The position numbers and the translations under genes are program-made. Positions 35,673 to 44,663 of a stretch of DNA of 64,000 nucleotides are shown here, in pieces (within the stretch, counting starts at the first letter, position 1; the number at the start of each line of letters is the position of its first letter). The DNA is from Lentisphaeria bacterium (GTDB lineage Bacteria > Verrucomicrobiota > Lentisphaeria > Victivallales > UBA1829). Under the pieces are notes generated by a model. The model was not told the origin of the DNA. It ran no database searches and saw only the letters and a list, made by a program, of their open reading frames with translations. The stretch is from NCBI GenBank assembly GCA_017456805.1, contig JAFTIQ010000021.1:1-64000 (forward strand), in the 5' to 3' direction.

Positions 35673-36782
35673 TCAGAGATTTTCGATAACCAGATCGCCG
35701 ACTCCGCTGGTGGAATAACCCATTTTTCCTGCAGAGAGGGATTTGAGTTTGTTTTCGGTGCAGAATGCAACGCTCTTTTCGATGGCTTTTGCAGCTTCGG
35801 TTTCGCCGAGATGTTCCAGCATCATAGCGCCGGCAAGGATTGCGGCACAGGGGTTGATCACATTCATACCGGTGTACTTCGGAGCACTTCCGCCGATGGG
35901 TTCAAACATGCTGACACCTTCGGGGTTCAGGTTTCCGCCTGCGGAGATTCCCATACCGCCGGAAGTCATAGCTGCCAGGTCGGTGATGATATCGCCGAAC
36001 ATGTTGGAGGTGACGATCACATCGAACCACTCGGGGTTCTTGACCATCCACATACAGGTGGCGTCAACATGGCAATAGTTGAGTTTGACGGTGGGATATT
36101 TCTTTCCCATTTCGTGGAAAGCGCGTTCCCAGAGGTTGAAGACGTAGGTCAAAACGTTGGTTTTACCGCAGAGGGTCAGCTGGGAAGTGTAGCCGGCTTT
36201 CTTATCTTCTTCGGAGAGACCTCTCCAGGGATTTTCTTTGGTGTGACGCTTTGCTGCGAGTTCAAAAGCATACTTCAGGCATCTGTCGACCTGCGCACGG
36301 GTGTAAACCATTTCCTGAATTGCGACTTCGTCGGAAGTTCCCTTCATGGAAACGCCGCCCATGCCGGTGTAAACGTCACCGGTATTTTCGCGGACAACAA
36401 CGTAATCGATATCTTCGGGACCTTTGTCCTTGAGGGGGCAGTCAACGCCGGGGAACAGTTTCACAGGACGGAGGTTGATGTACTGATCAAGTTCAAAGCG
36501 GAGTTTGAGGAGGATACCTTTTTCCAGGATTCCGGGAGCAACTTTCGGGCTGCCGATCGCGCCCAGGAACACTGCATCAAATTTTTTCAGCTGTTCTACT
36601 GCATCATCGGGAAGGACGACTCCGGTTTTAACATAGTTGTCGCCGCCCCAGTTGAATTCTGTAAAATCAACGCTGAATCCGAACTTTTCAGCAGCTGCTT
36701 TGATAACTCTGACACCCTGAGCTACGACCTCAGGACCTGTCCCGTCGCCGGGCAGTGTTGCAATCTTGTAAGACTTCGCCAT
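35673..36782 (-). CDS. leuB: Isocitrate/isopropylmalate dehydrogenase family, likely 3-isopropylmalate dehydrogenase
   Basis: 369 residues, full length. The N-terminus IATLPGDGTGPEVV and the family signature NMFGDIITDLAAMTSGGMGISAGGNL with downstream EPIGGSAPKYTGMNVINPCA are clear. The substrate loop ILLKLRFELDQYINLRPVKLFPG fits isopropylmalate dehydrogenase (beta-isopropylmalate to 2-oxoisocaproate, NAD-dependent, leucine synthesis). Related tartrate, homoisocitrate or NAD-isocitrate enzymes share these motifs, so the symbol is a best guess. No other leu gene is in the window. It follows prmA by 39 bases and ends at a terminator. Confidence 0.8.
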   Translation of the reverse strand: MAKSYKIATLPGDGTGPEVVAQGVRVIKAAAEKFGFSVDFTEFNWGGDNYVKTGVVLPDDAVEQLKKFDAVFLGAIGSPKVAPGILEKGILLKLRFELDQYINLRPVKLFPGVDCPLKDKGPEDIDYVVVRENTGDVYTGMGGVSMKGTSDEVAIQEMVYTRAQVDRCLKYAFELAAKRHTKENPWRGLSEEDKKAGYTSQLTLCGKTNVLTYVFNLWERAFHEMGKKYPTVKLNYCHVDATCMWMVKNPEWFDVIVTSNMFGDIITDLAAMTSGGMGISAGGNLNPEGVSMFEPIGGSAPKYTGMNVINPCAAILAGAMMLEHLGETEAAKAIEKSVAFCTENKLKSLSAGKMGYSTSGVGDLVIENL

Positions 36783-36821
36783 TTTTGATTTCCTTTCGTG
36801 GCTGTTAATTATGTGATTGGT

Positions 36822-37706
36822 TTATTTATTGTAATGAAACATCCCGCCGCGCCAGCCGTTTTCTTCAGCGGTGGAGATCAGTTCACACCCGGAAGCGCAG
36901 AAAGATTGTTTGACAATTTCAAATTCCGCATCCTGAATTCCGGCAAGGATCAGTGTTCCGCCGGGTTTCAGCATGGAAAGAAGTTTATTTTTTCCGGCGA
37001 GCAATGCGGAGGAAAGAATGTTTGCCGCAATGCAGTCAAACATTTTGTTCCCGCAGAAATATTCCAGCAGAGGAGCCGTTGCATAATGAATGGAATCCAC
37101 CTGATTTTCCGCTGAATTTTCCTGAGAGATCCGGACTGCATCGGGATCAATGTCGAAGGCATAAACCTGGCTCCAGCCGAGTTTGACAGCGGCGATCGCA
37201 AGAATTCCGGAACCGCAGCCGGCATCCAGCATGGAGGCATCTTCCGGAAGGGTCTGTGCAATCTCATCCAGCTTGCTCAGACAAAACTTTGTAGTGGCAT
37301 GCTGACCGGTGCCGAAACTCAATCCCGGATTGAGAATGATCACTTTCTGACCGGGTTTTGCGGGAAATTCCACCCAGGGAGGAGTGATCGCAAGACGGTC
37401 TGAAATCTCCATCGGTTTGAAATGGATCTTCCAGGATTCAGCCCAATTTTCTTTTTTCAGCTCAGTCAAAGTGACATCGCCGAACACGATATCCAGTTCT
37501 GCCCATGCGGAACGGAGCGATTCCAGCTGAGCTTTCGCTTCTTCTGCCTCAGACTTTTCGGAAAAATAAAGGGTCTGCCATGTTTCACCGGTTTCCGCAT
37601 CCAGTCTGGAAGAAAAATCCCACCCCATAGCGGCAAGCAGTTCAGCAGTTACATCTGTATCTCTGGAAGCATCGGAGAACGTACAGCAATACAAAAGATC
37701 TTCCAT
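36822..37706 (-). CDS. prmA: Ribosomal protein L11 methyltransferase (PrmA family)
   Basis: 294 residues, the usual size. It has the PrmA signature LNPGLSFGTGQHATTKFCLSKLDEI, the SAM motif I SMLDAGCGSGILAIAAVKLG, AFDIDPDAV and the catalytic-loop-like CIAANILSSALL. The family trimethylates ribosomal protein L11. ATG 37706 is preferred over 37721, since ACAGGTA precedes it and the longer form overlaps the upstream gene. It lies 4 bases after the ftsB-like stop. Confidence 0.88.
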   Translation of the reverse strand: MEDLLYCCTFSDASRDTDVTAELLAAMGWDFSSRLDAETGETWQTLYFSEKSEAEEAKAQLESLRSAWAELDIVFGDVTLTELKKENWAESWKIHFKPMEISDRLAITPPWVEFPAKPGQKVIILNPGLSFGTGQHATTKFCLSKLDEIAQTLPEDASMLDAGCGSGILAIAAVKLGWSQVYAFDIDPDAVRISQENSAENQVDSIHYATAPLLEYFCGNKMFDCIAANILSSALLAGKNKLLSMLKPGGTLILAGIQDAEFEIVKQSFCASGCELISTAEENGWRGGMFHYNK

Positions 37707-37710
37707 AATA

Positions 37711-37998
37711 TTACCTGTCATATTTGATCACAATTTCGCCTTCTCTGCACATATTGAAACGTTCCCGGGCGATTTTTTCAATTGCTTCCGGACTCCGTTC
37801 CAAATCATGGACTTCCCGGAGGAGAGCCGTCCGCGCATTCTTGCGGCTTTCAAGAACAAGTTTCTGCTTTTCCAACTCAAGCTCGATTTCATGAGTCCGT
37901 TTCATCGCAGGACTGAACATCATCAGGGCAAAAATCAGGATCAACCCCATAACAATATAAAGAAATGCACTGATCACTTTTTTGAGTTTTGAAAACAT
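37711..37998 (-). CDS. Septum formation initiator family protein (FtsB/DivIC-like)
   Basis: 95 residues. One transmembrane helix (about 8-28, VISAFLYIVMGLILIFALMMF), then a coiled coil (HEIELELEKQKLVLESRKNARTALLREVHDLE) and the family C-terminus EAIEKIARERFNMCREGEIVIKY. FtsB/DivIC proteins bridge FtsL and FtsQ in the divisome. ATG 37998 has AGGAGA upstream and is 25 bases from the -10 box, which supports this start. Confidence 0.85.
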   Translation of the reverse strand: MFSKLKKVISAFLYIVMGLILIFALMMFSPAMKRTHEIELELEKQKLVLESRKNARTALLREVHDLERSPEAIEKIARERFNMCREGEIVIKYDR

Positions 37999-38022
37999 TC
38001 GCCTGTCTCCTCTGTTTCGGAT

Positions 38023-38050
38023 AATATAATCCACATTCCATCATTTTCAA
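38023..38050 (-). promoter_or_regulatory. Promoter of the ftsB-like/prmA/leuB operon
   Basis: Minus strand TTGAAA (complement of 38045-38050), 16-base spacer, TATATT (complement of 38023-38028). Confidence 0.75.
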
Positions 38051-38149
38051 GGGATGAAATCCCTGATTTCAGATTTTTTCAGAGGGGAACAGGCTGGATC
38101 TCAGGCATTTTCCGCGTTCCTCTGAGATTTTCTCCCGCAGGATACTCTC

Positions 38150-39574
38150 TTACTTCAGATTTCCGGTATAGCGGAATCCCCTGGGAACGCCGGGGCCGAG
38201 TTTACTCCAATAAACAAGACGCGGGCAATTTGTCCGGAGAAGTCTCCGGTAAATAATCACCAGTGCCACACTGGCAAAAACTGCCACCAGCAGCCAGGAT
38301 ACCGGATAGGAAATCAGCAGATTCTCCATCGTCGGGTCCAGCGGGAAAATACACATCACCCAGAAGATCCGGAAGAAACAAGCTCCGGAAAGACAGAGGA
38401 TCGTTGAAAGCATGGAATACCCCAAACCGCGCAATGCTCCGCTGCTCACATCCATGAGCCCGCATATAAAGTAAGTTGTGAAGAGGATCTTCATTCTCAG
38501 AAGCCCCCATTTGATCACCGCCGGATCCGGACTGTACAGCGCAAGAAGCGTATCTCCGAACCAAAGGAATGACCACCCCATAATGGTTGATATAACTATC
38601 GCACAGAAGAAACAATAGAAAATACTGCGCTGGATCCGCTTGTAATGCTGTCCGCCAAGATTTTGCGCAACAAAGGAAATCGCTGTATAATGGAACGCAT
38701 TGGAACCGACATAGGCGATTCCTTCCAGCCCCAGAGCAGCCGTCGTCCCCGCCATCGCCACCTCACCGAACGTGTTGATCGATGACTGGATCGTCATATT
38801 GGATATGGCAAAACAGGAACTCTGAATTCCAGCCGGAACTCCGATAAAAAGCATATCTTTCAGGGTCTTGAAATCGATCCGGAGCTCCCGCAAACGCAGC
38901 TTGATATCACTTTCACTCTTCAGCAGCGTGCGGACAATCAAACTGGCTGCAATAATATGAGAAGCAGCAGTTGCAATCGCAACCCCCTCCACATCCAGTT
39001 TGCAGCCGATCACCAGAACCAGGTTCAGAATCACATTGATCACTCCTGCTATGATCAGGAAGATGAACGGACGCCGGGTATCGCCCACAGCCCGGAGAAT
39101 GGAACAGCCGAAATTATAGAGCATGATAAACGGAATCGAACCGAAACAGATCCAGATATACATGCAGGACTTCGGCAGCAGCGTCTCCGGCGTTCCCATT
39201 AAAACAAGCAGCGGCTTGGCTGTCAATAACGCAACAATGGAAAGAATAATTCCCCCAACCAGTGCAAACATCATTGAAGTATGAACCGTTTTTCTGATAT
39301 TTTCCGGATCTTTTGCACCGAAGTATTTGGCAGCAAGCACGTTGGATCCAACTGAGATCCCGATGAAAACGTTGATATAAAAACTGTTCATGCTGGAGGT
39401 ACAGCCCACAGCAGCCATCGCTTCATAATTGGAATAATGTCCGATCACGATCAAATCCGCAGCATGAAACAGGAGCTGAAGAATATTCGTCAGCATCAAG
39501 GGCAGCGCAAAAAGAACGATCTTGCTGAACAAAGGTCCATGGCACATATCTATCTGAAATTTATCTTTCGGCAT
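38150..39574 (-). CDS. MATE family efflux transporter
   Basis: 474 residues with about twelve hydrophobic helices in two homologous halves. It starts GPLFSKIVLFALPLMLTNILQLLFHAADLIVIGHYS, the common MATE N-terminus, and the second half starts IGVPAGIQSSCFAISNMTIQSSINTFG. MATE proteins export organic cations or drugs with Na+ or H+. It lies 18 bases after the GH29 gene and is probably cotranscribed from the promoter at 40917-40945, an unexpected pairing. Confidence 0.88.
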   Translation of the reverse strand: MPKDKFQIDMCHGPLFSKIVLFALPLMLTNILQLLFHAADLIVIGHYSNYEAMAAVGCTSSMNSFYINVFIGISVGSNVLAAKYFGAKDPENIRKTVHTSMMFALVGGIILSIVALLTAKPLLVLMGTPETLLPKSCMYIWICFGSIPFIMLYNFGCSILRAVGDTRRPFIFLIIAGVINVILNLVLVIGCKLDVEGVAIATAASHIIAASLIVRTLLKSESDIKLRLRELRIDFKTLKDMLFIGVPAGIQSSCFAISNMTIQSSINTFGEVAMAGTTAALGLEGIAYVGSNAFHYTAISFVAQNLGGQHYKRIQRSIFYCFFCAIVISTIMGWSFLWFGDTLLALYSPDPAVIKWGLLRMKILFTTYFICGLMDVSSGALRGLGYSMLSTILCLSGACFFRIFWVMCIFPLDPTMENLLISYPVSWLLVAVFASVALVIIYRRLLRTNCPRLVYWSKLGPGVPRGFRYTGNLK

Positions 39575-39592
39575 GGCGGCACAAACTCTCTA

Positions 39593-40855
39593 TTATTCAT
39601 ATTGAATGTCCGGAAGAATGGGATCATATCTCGGATGATCACATTCCGGCACTCTCATTCCGCCGGTCCGGTAAATTCCCGGAGGACAATCACATTCAAA
39701 TTTCAGAACCGGGCAAAATCTGCCGCGGAGCACTTCCGGAATTTCAATTGTGACCTTACTTTCATTCTGAACAAATTTCAGCTCCCCGATTCCGGAGGCT
39801 GTGATCCGCCGGATCTTCCCGACAAATCCGGCAATGGTGAGTTTTTTCAACGGATACATCACCGTATAATACAATGTGTTTCCGGAGGCTGTGATCCTTC
39901 CATGCGGATCCCAGTCACCGCGTTCGCCGGGTGCCGGCTGGGTCGGAGTCAGAGAAAGTTCATCTGCGGCATTAATGGCATCCCAGCCGCCTTCCCGCAG
40001 CCATTGTCCAACGGTTTTCACGATTTCAGCCGATTTTTCCGGAATGGAACCATCGCCCCGGGGGCCGATATTCAGCAGAAGATTTCCGCGTTTGGAACCG
40101 CAGCTCAGAAGCATGTCGATCACATCCTTCGGAGATTTCCAATCTTCATCTCCCTCATAATAGCCCCAGTGATTGTTCAGAGTCACGCAGGCTTCCCAGG
40201 GACGCCACGGCGAAGGCGGGGTCAAATGCTGTTCCGGTGTTCCGAAATCTCCGGGCAGACAGTTTCTTCCGTTGAACAGGAATCCGGGGTTGATCTCCCG
40301 GAGCATCTGATTCATCTTTTCCCCCTGCCAGCCATCCGCATTGAAGGGCCACCAGCCGTCATACCAGACGATATCGAAGGGGGCATACCGCCGGGCAAGT
40401 TCCTGCAAACGGTCAAAGGTATGCTTGATGAAAACTTCATATTTTTCAGGATTTTCGAGAGCATCCACGGCATCCGGAGCATCGTGCCAGTTGTTCAAGC
40501 TGTGATAAAGCCCGATTTTCAATCCCCGGCTCCGGGCGGAATCAATGATCTCCCGGACAAAGTCCCTGCCGCAATAATCCCATGCATTAAACTTCGTCAA
40601 ATCTGTCCGGTACATCCGGAATCCTTCATGATGCATGGTTGTAAAAACGATATATTTCATTCCTCCGGCAACCGCAAGATCGCAGATTTCATCGGCATTG
40701 AACTTTGCCGGTTTGAAGCCTTTGGCAATAAATTCCATTTCCGCCGGAGAAATCTGTTCCCTGTTCATAACCCATTCTCCGCGCGCCAGAAGACTGAACA
40801 CGCCGAAATGGACAAACATCCCGTACCGCAATTCTGAAAATTCCACGGAATTCAT
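39593..40855 (-). CDS. GH29 alpha-L-fucosidase, cytoplasmic
   Basis: 420 residues. It starts with the GH29 opening RYGMFVHFGVFSLLARGEWVMNRE, then GMKYIVFTTMHHEGFRMY. The nucleophile is Asp166 in FDIVWYDGWWP. NWGYYEGDEDWKSPKDVIDMLLSCGSKRGNLLLNIGPRGDG is the typical following block. There is no signal peptide, so it would act on imported fucosylated oligosaccharides. The acid/base residue is not assigned. ATG 40855 has AGGAG upstream. A leader of about 55 bases contains an inverted repeat. Confidence 0.9.
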   Translation of the reverse strand: MNSVEFSELRYGMFVHFGVFSLLARGEWVMNREQISPAEMEFIAKGFKPAKFNADEICDLAVAGGMKYIVFTTMHHEGFRMYRTDLTKFNAWDYCGRDFVREIIDSARSRGLKIGLYHSLNNWHDAPDAVDALENPEKYEVFIKHTFDRLQELARRYAPFDIVWYDGWWPFNADGWQGEKMNQMLREINPGFLFNGRNCLPGDFGTPEQHLTPPSPWRPWEACVTLNNHWGYYEGDEDWKSPKDVIDMLLSCGSKRGNLLLNIGPRGDGSIPEKSAEIVKTVGQWLREGGWDAINAADELSLTPTQPAPGERGDWDPHGRITASGNTLYYTVMYPLKKLTIAGFVGKIRRITASGIGELKFVQNESKVTIEIPEVLRGRFCPVLKFECDCPPGIYRTGGMRVPECDHPRYDPILPDIQYE

Positions 40856-40883
40856 AAAAAAGTCTCCTAAAAAAATATACAGA

Positions 40884-40910
40884 AAGGTGATTTCAGAAAG
40901 AAACCACCTT
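40884..40910. promoter_or_regulatory. Inverted repeat just downstream of the fucosidase promoter
   Basis: AAGGTGATTTC pairs with GAAACCACCTT around AGAAA, 11 positions with one mismatch. It lies 7 bases past the -10 box, as an operator or leader hairpin would. Confidence 0.45.
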
Positions 40911-40916
40911 CTATCT

Positions 40917-40945
40917 AACATACATCCGTCCGCTTGTAAATTCAA
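40917..40945 (-). promoter_or_regulatory. Promoter of the fucosidase/MATE operon
   Basis: Minus strand TTGAAT (complement of 40940-40945), 17-base spacer, TATGTT (complement of 40917-40922). Confidence 0.6.
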
Positions 40946-40965
40946 GTTGAACAGAAAAATATTAC

Positions 40966-40990
40966 AAAAAAATCCCGGAGAGCTCCGGGA
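40966..40990 (-). terminator. Terminator of the TolC-like short gene
   Basis: TCCCGGA (40973-40979) pairs with TCCGGGA (40984-40990). On the minus strand seven T follow (40966-40972). Confidence 0.9.
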
Positions 40991-41009
40991 TCAAAAAATC
41001 GAAAGAATA

Positions 41010-41696
41010 TCAAAACCGCCGTTTCGGCTGAGCTGCCTGTTCTGCCTCCAGCATGGCATGATAGGTTTTACTTCCGGGAGACTTCTGAAATTCTGCATAG
41101 GCTTTCTGCCAGGCTTCATTGGTATAGATCCGGCTGTTTTTCAACTGGATTTCCAGATCAATCATCTCCCGCTCCGCCTGATTGACATCCAGCAGAGTCG
41201 CGGAGCCGGATTTAAATTGCAGGCTGATATCGCGGGCATACTTCTTCGCATACTCATAACGGATCGCAAGATCGGAAATGGAGCTGCCCCATCTGCGGAT
41301 CTTCTTTTCGTAACGGTATTTTTCCCCTTCTGCCAGAAGAAATTCACACCGGGCTTTTTCCACAGAGATCAAAGTGATCTGACCGTTCTTGAAATTTTTT
41401 TCCAATTCCTTCAATGCCGCTCCGGCAAGATCCACTTTTTTCTGATAAAGCTGAGTCAGATCCATCGGTTCCGGGGGAGCTTTGCGGGGTTCTCCCTGTG
41501 CCGGGGCTTCCGGACGGGGCTTTCGCGGGATCTCCGGAACCGCCGCTTCCGGTGCAGGATCACTGGAACAGAACAGGGGTTCTTCGGGAACCGGAACAGA
41601 ATGATGGATCAGCATACCGATGAGAACAGATGCCGGAATTGCGATCAGGGCGGAAATCAGGGCAATACGCCCCTCGGTCATTTTTTTCTCTTCCAT
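41010..41696 (-). CDS. Membrane-anchored protein with TolC-like helices
   Basis: 228 residues. One transmembrane helix (about 10-30, IALISALIAIPASVLIGMLI), a Pro/Glu/Ala-rich linker (about 35-75), then about 140 residues of amphipathic helix. Two segments match the repeated pattern of outer-membrane efflux (TolC) proteins: NFKNGQITLISVEKARCEFLLAE and QFKSGSATLLDVNQAEREMIDLE. It is far too short for a TolC barrel and lacks the strands, so it is either a derived periplasmic coiled-coil protein or a remnant that became an inner-membrane-anchored factor. Function unknown. Its own terminator follows. Confidence 0.65.
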   Translation of the reverse strand: MEEKKMTEGRIALISALIAIPASVLIGMLIHHSVPVPEEPLFCSSDPAPEAAVPEIPRKPRPEAPAQGEPRKAPPEPMDLTQLYQKKVDLAGAALKELEKNFKNGQITLISVEKARCEFLLAEGEKYRYEKKIRRWGSSISDLAIRYEYAKKYARDISLQFKSGSATLLDVNQAEREMIDLEIQLKNSRIYTNEAWQKAYAEFQKSPGSKTYHAMLEAEQAAQPKRRF

Positions 41697-41790
41697 AAAA
41701 AGCTCCTTACGTTTGGGGGTGTTCTTTCACAAAACGGAAAAACCTGCTGCTTTATTGTCCGCAACGGAATGAAAATCAGAAAAAATGGTT

Positions 41791-42690
41791 TCAAGTATTC
41801 CAGAGGGGAATCCGTTCTTTCAGCTCATCCAGCCAATATTCCGGACCGATATGACAGGCAAAATTGCTTTTGAAATTTTCATATACCCCATGAGTATCCG
41901 ATCCTCCGGAAGAAAGCAGTTTATGCCGGACACAATAATCCCGGTAGAAGAAACTGTTTTCTGCAGGTGTGGTGGGATGAGCACACTCAATGCCGTCAAA
42001 ACCGGAAAACTCCCGCAAGGCATCCATCCGGTTCAGATCTTTGTCAAGGAAATAGTGGAACGGATGAGCGATCAGCATGATTCCACCCGCTTCATGAACG
42101 ATTCCGGAAACCCGGTCAGCGGAAGGAAGTTTCGGAAAAAAGTGGCGGAATTCCGGTTTTTTCCACATAATAAAGTTCCACTCTTCCCGGCTGGAAACGA
42201 TTCCGCGTTCCATCATATAATCCCCGAGTTTTTCAGTGGAGACGTGGGTATCTCCCTGAAAATCGATCACAGATTCCGGACGGTAGGAGCGCATGATATT
42301 TCTCCGGTCCTGCGCCGTAAAGGAAAAGCCCATTGCCTCAGCCACCTGTTCCAATGCTGCCCCGAACTGATTGCAGTAACGGTGAAGTTCATCGCTGAGT
42401 TCCTTCAATGCCGGGGTGGGCTTTTCCGGCAGACCAAGGCAGACAAAATCCATATCGCCGAAGGGGGTGGCTGCTGAAAATTCCGCTCCGGTGAAGAATG
42501 GAACCCCCGGATAGTTCCGGGCGATCTCAAACAAAGACGGGATTACATCGAAATTATGATGATCTGTGATCGCAAATGCTTTCATTCCAAGAGATTGTGC
42601 TTTCTGAAAATAGAATTCCGGAAGATTCCTGGCATCATAACTCCAGCAGGAATGTAAGTGCAAATCATAAGATGAAGTAGTTTTTTCCAT
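41791..42690 (-). CDS. PHP domain metal-dependent phosphoesterase
   Basis: 299 residues. PHP motifs are in order: DLHLHSCWSYDA (His11, His13), FAITDHHNF (about 39-47), a Glu in FTGAEFSA (about 66), LIAHPFHYF (about 200) and GSDTHGVY near 265. The family includes nucleases, histidinol phosphatase and RNase AM-type enzymes, and this member is closest in look to the TrpH group, without certainty. It has its own promoter at 42734-42761, divergent from the GH20 operon. Confidence 0.85.
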   Translation of the reverse strand: MEKTTSSYDLHLHSCWSYDARNLPEFYFQKAQSLGMKAFAITDHHNFDVIPSLFEIARNYPGVPFFTGAEFSAATPFGDMDFVCLGLPEKPTPALKELSDELHRYCNQFGAALEQVAEAMGFSFTAQDRRNIMRSYRPESVIDFQGDTHVSTEKLGDYMMERGIVSSREEWNFIMWKKPEFRHFFPKLPSADRVSGIVHEAGGIMLIAHPFHYFLDKDLNRMDALREFSGFDGIECAHPTTPAENSFFYRDYCVRHKLLSSGGSDTHGVYENFKSNFACHIGPEYWLDELKERIPLWNT

Positions 42691-42733
42691 AGTTAATCGC
42701 TCCGCTGATCAGTTGATTATTCATTTCCGGGAT

Positions 42734-42761
42734 AATATATCATTTCCGGCAGATTTTTCAA
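42734..42761 (-). promoter_or_regulatory. Promoter of the PHP gene
   Basis: Minus strand TTGAAA (complement of 42756-42761), 16-base spacer, TATATT (complement of 42734-42739). Confidence 0.75.
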
Positions 42762-42791
42762 ATATTTCCCTCTGCGGATGCTGTTTTGTGC

Positions 42792-42819
42792 TTGTATATT
42801 GCGCCCGGCATGCTATATT
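42792..42819 (+). promoter_or_regulatory. Promoter of the GH20/reductase/kinase/HAD operon
   Basis: TTGTAT (42792-42797), 16-base spacer, TATATT (42814-42819), 28 bases before ATG 42848. Confidence 0.7.
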
Positions 42820-42847
42820 TCCGCAAATAACAAAAGGGAATCGAATC

Positions 42848-44650
42848 ATGAGCACCACATTTCAACACAAAGTAAAATTCATCGCTGATTTTCCCCTGCC
42901 CGATGTGTTTGCCGCATTTGCAGATAAACTGAGCTCTGAGCTGGAAATCCGTTTTGTCAAACAGCCGGATCTGGAAAAAGAAACATTTATTCTCAGCACT
43001 CATTCCGCCGGATATGAAATCAAAGCCTCCGGAAATGAAGGATTCTTTTACGGACTCCAGGACATTATTACGGAAGTCAATGAAAAGGGGTTTGCTCCGA
43101 TTGAAAAGCGATCTGCGCCGATCGTTCCCCAGCGGACATTGAAACTCTATCTTCCGGAACCGACGGATCACGGATTTGAGGAATTCAGGAAGATCATTGA
43201 TTTTGCAGCGCGGTGCAAATACAATACGGTCATGCTGGAACTGGGCGGGGCTTTGGAATATAAAAGCCATCCGGAAATCAACGAAGGCTGGCTGGAATAT
43301 GCTGCTTTCATGAATGAATATCCGGGCAAAACGCTGGTCATGCAGAACTGTTTCGGATGGGAAAAGAACTCCATTCATTCAGAAAACGGCGGAGGGAAAA
43401 TCATCCCTCAGGAGATGTTCCTCAAACTGGTCGAATATTGCCGGGAACGTTTTATGGATGTTATCCCTGAAATGCCCTCTCTTTCCCACAGTGATTATCT
43501 TCTGACCAGACACCGGGAACTGGCGGAACGTCCGGAAGATCCCTTCCCCGATTGCTGCTGTCCGTTGAATCCGGGATATCATAAGCTCTTTCAGGATCTT
43601 CTGGAAGAAGTCATTGCATTGATCCATCCGAAGAAGATCCACATCTGCCACGATGAATGTTATACCATTGGCTTGTGTCCGGAATGCAGCAAAAAAGAGG
43701 TTACGGAACTCTATGCCGGGGATATCAACCGGATCGGAAACTGGCTCAATGAACGGGGAATCAAACCGATTGTCTGGGGAGAAAAGTTTCTGAACTCCCA
43801 TTGGCGCAACGGGGAACCCATCGGCGGAGCGGAAAAACCTGCTCCGGATGGAAAAGAAGCTCAAAAAGCACTTTATCCTTCGGCTGATCTGATCACATGC
43901 AACCCGGAAATCTTCCATTGGTACTGGACTGTTGACCGGAAACTGGATCAGGTTTACAGCAATCACGGCTGGGATTTCTGTTTTGCCAATTTGAACCCGA
44001 CAAATTTCAAGGATTGGAAAAAACGGATCAGCAATCCCTGTGCAAAGGGGGTCTGTGTTTCCAACTGGGGAGAAACTTCCTGCCGTACTCTTCAGAGAAA
44101 CGGAATCTTTTACGATCTGCTCTACACCGCCCTCCTGGTCTGGAATCCCGAATACGGTTCTGAAGATTATCCGGAACTGGATTCCATCACAATGCAGCGG
44201 CTCTTCCGGGAATTCGCACCGGTTAAAACGCAGGAAACGGAAATTTTATCTGTGACTCATACCGTCAGGACAAATATCAAATATCAGCTTTTCTTCGATG
44301 GGTTCATGCTGGATGAAGAACACTTCAAGCTGGGATATCATGTGTTCCAATCAGAACAAACCGGAAAAACATTCCGGTTCCCGGTGATTTTCGGAACAAA
44401 CATCTCCAATTCCGATGTCTCTACGGAACGGAGAGACGGACCGGAACAGCTTGCAGATGCTTACAGCTGCGACATGCTGTACCGGGAAGTTTCCGGAGAA
44501 ACTCTTCCGCAGCGGGATAAGGATGGTATCATGTGGTATCAGTGCCGCTATCAGATCCCGGCGGGGAACGGTCCGTTGAAATATCTCCGGTTCGAATCTG
44601 TCAACGAGCTGATTCCGGAAGTCCGAATCAAAGAATTTTCTCAAAAATAA
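42848..44650 (+). CDS. GH20-like beta-N-acetylhexosaminidase, cytoplasmic
   Basis: 600 residues. An N-terminal GH20b-like alpha/beta domain (about 1-90: GYEIKASGNEGFFYGLQDIITEV) precedes the barrel (RTLKLYLPEPTDHGFEEFRKIIDFAARCKYNTVMLELGGALEY). The Asp-Glu catalytic pair for substrate-assisted hydrolysis is Asp269-Glu270 in IHICHDECYTIG. There is no signal peptide, so hydrolysis of imported HexNAc oligosaccharides is likely. ATG 42848 follows AGGGAA. It is the first gene of a four-gene operon with 13-16-base gaps. The barrel is divergent from characterised GH20 and activity is inferred. Confidence 0.8.
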   Translation: MSTTFQHKVKFIADFPLPDVFAAFADKLSSELEIRFVKQPDLEKETFILSTHSAGYEIKASGNEGFFYGLQDIITEVNEKGFAPIEKRSAPIVPQRTLKLYLPEPTDHGFEEFRKIIDFAARCKYNTVMLELGGALEYKSHPEINEGWLEYAAFMNEYPGKTLVMQNCFGWEKNSIHSENGGGKIIPQEMFLKLVEYCRERFMDVIPEMPSLSHSDYLLTRHRELAERPEDPFPDCCCPLNPGYHKLFQDLLEEVIALIHPKKIHICHDECYTIGLCPECSKKEVTELYAGDINRIGNWLNERGIKPIVWGEKFLNSHWRNGEPIGGAEKPAPDGKEAQKALYPSADLITCNPEIFHWYWTVDRKLDQVYSNHGWDFCFANLNPTNFKDWKKRISNPCAKGVCVSNWGETSCRTLQRNGIFYDLLYTALLVWNPEYGSEDYPELDSITMQRLFREFAPVKTQETEILSVTHTVRTNIKYQLFFDGFMLDEEHFKLGYHVFQSEQTGKTFRFPVIFGTNISNSDVSTERRDGPEQLADAYSCDMLYREVSGETLPQRDKDGIMWYQCRYQIPAGNGPLKYLRFESVNELIPEVRIKEFSQK

Positions 44651-44663
44651 AGGATCGCTTACA

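Noticed and set aside
38060..38125. Imperfect inverted repeat TCAGAGGGGAAC / GTTCCTCTGA after the MATE gene as terminator
   Set aside because: It needs a 2-base bulge and a loop of nearly 30 bases, and no T run follows on the minus strand.
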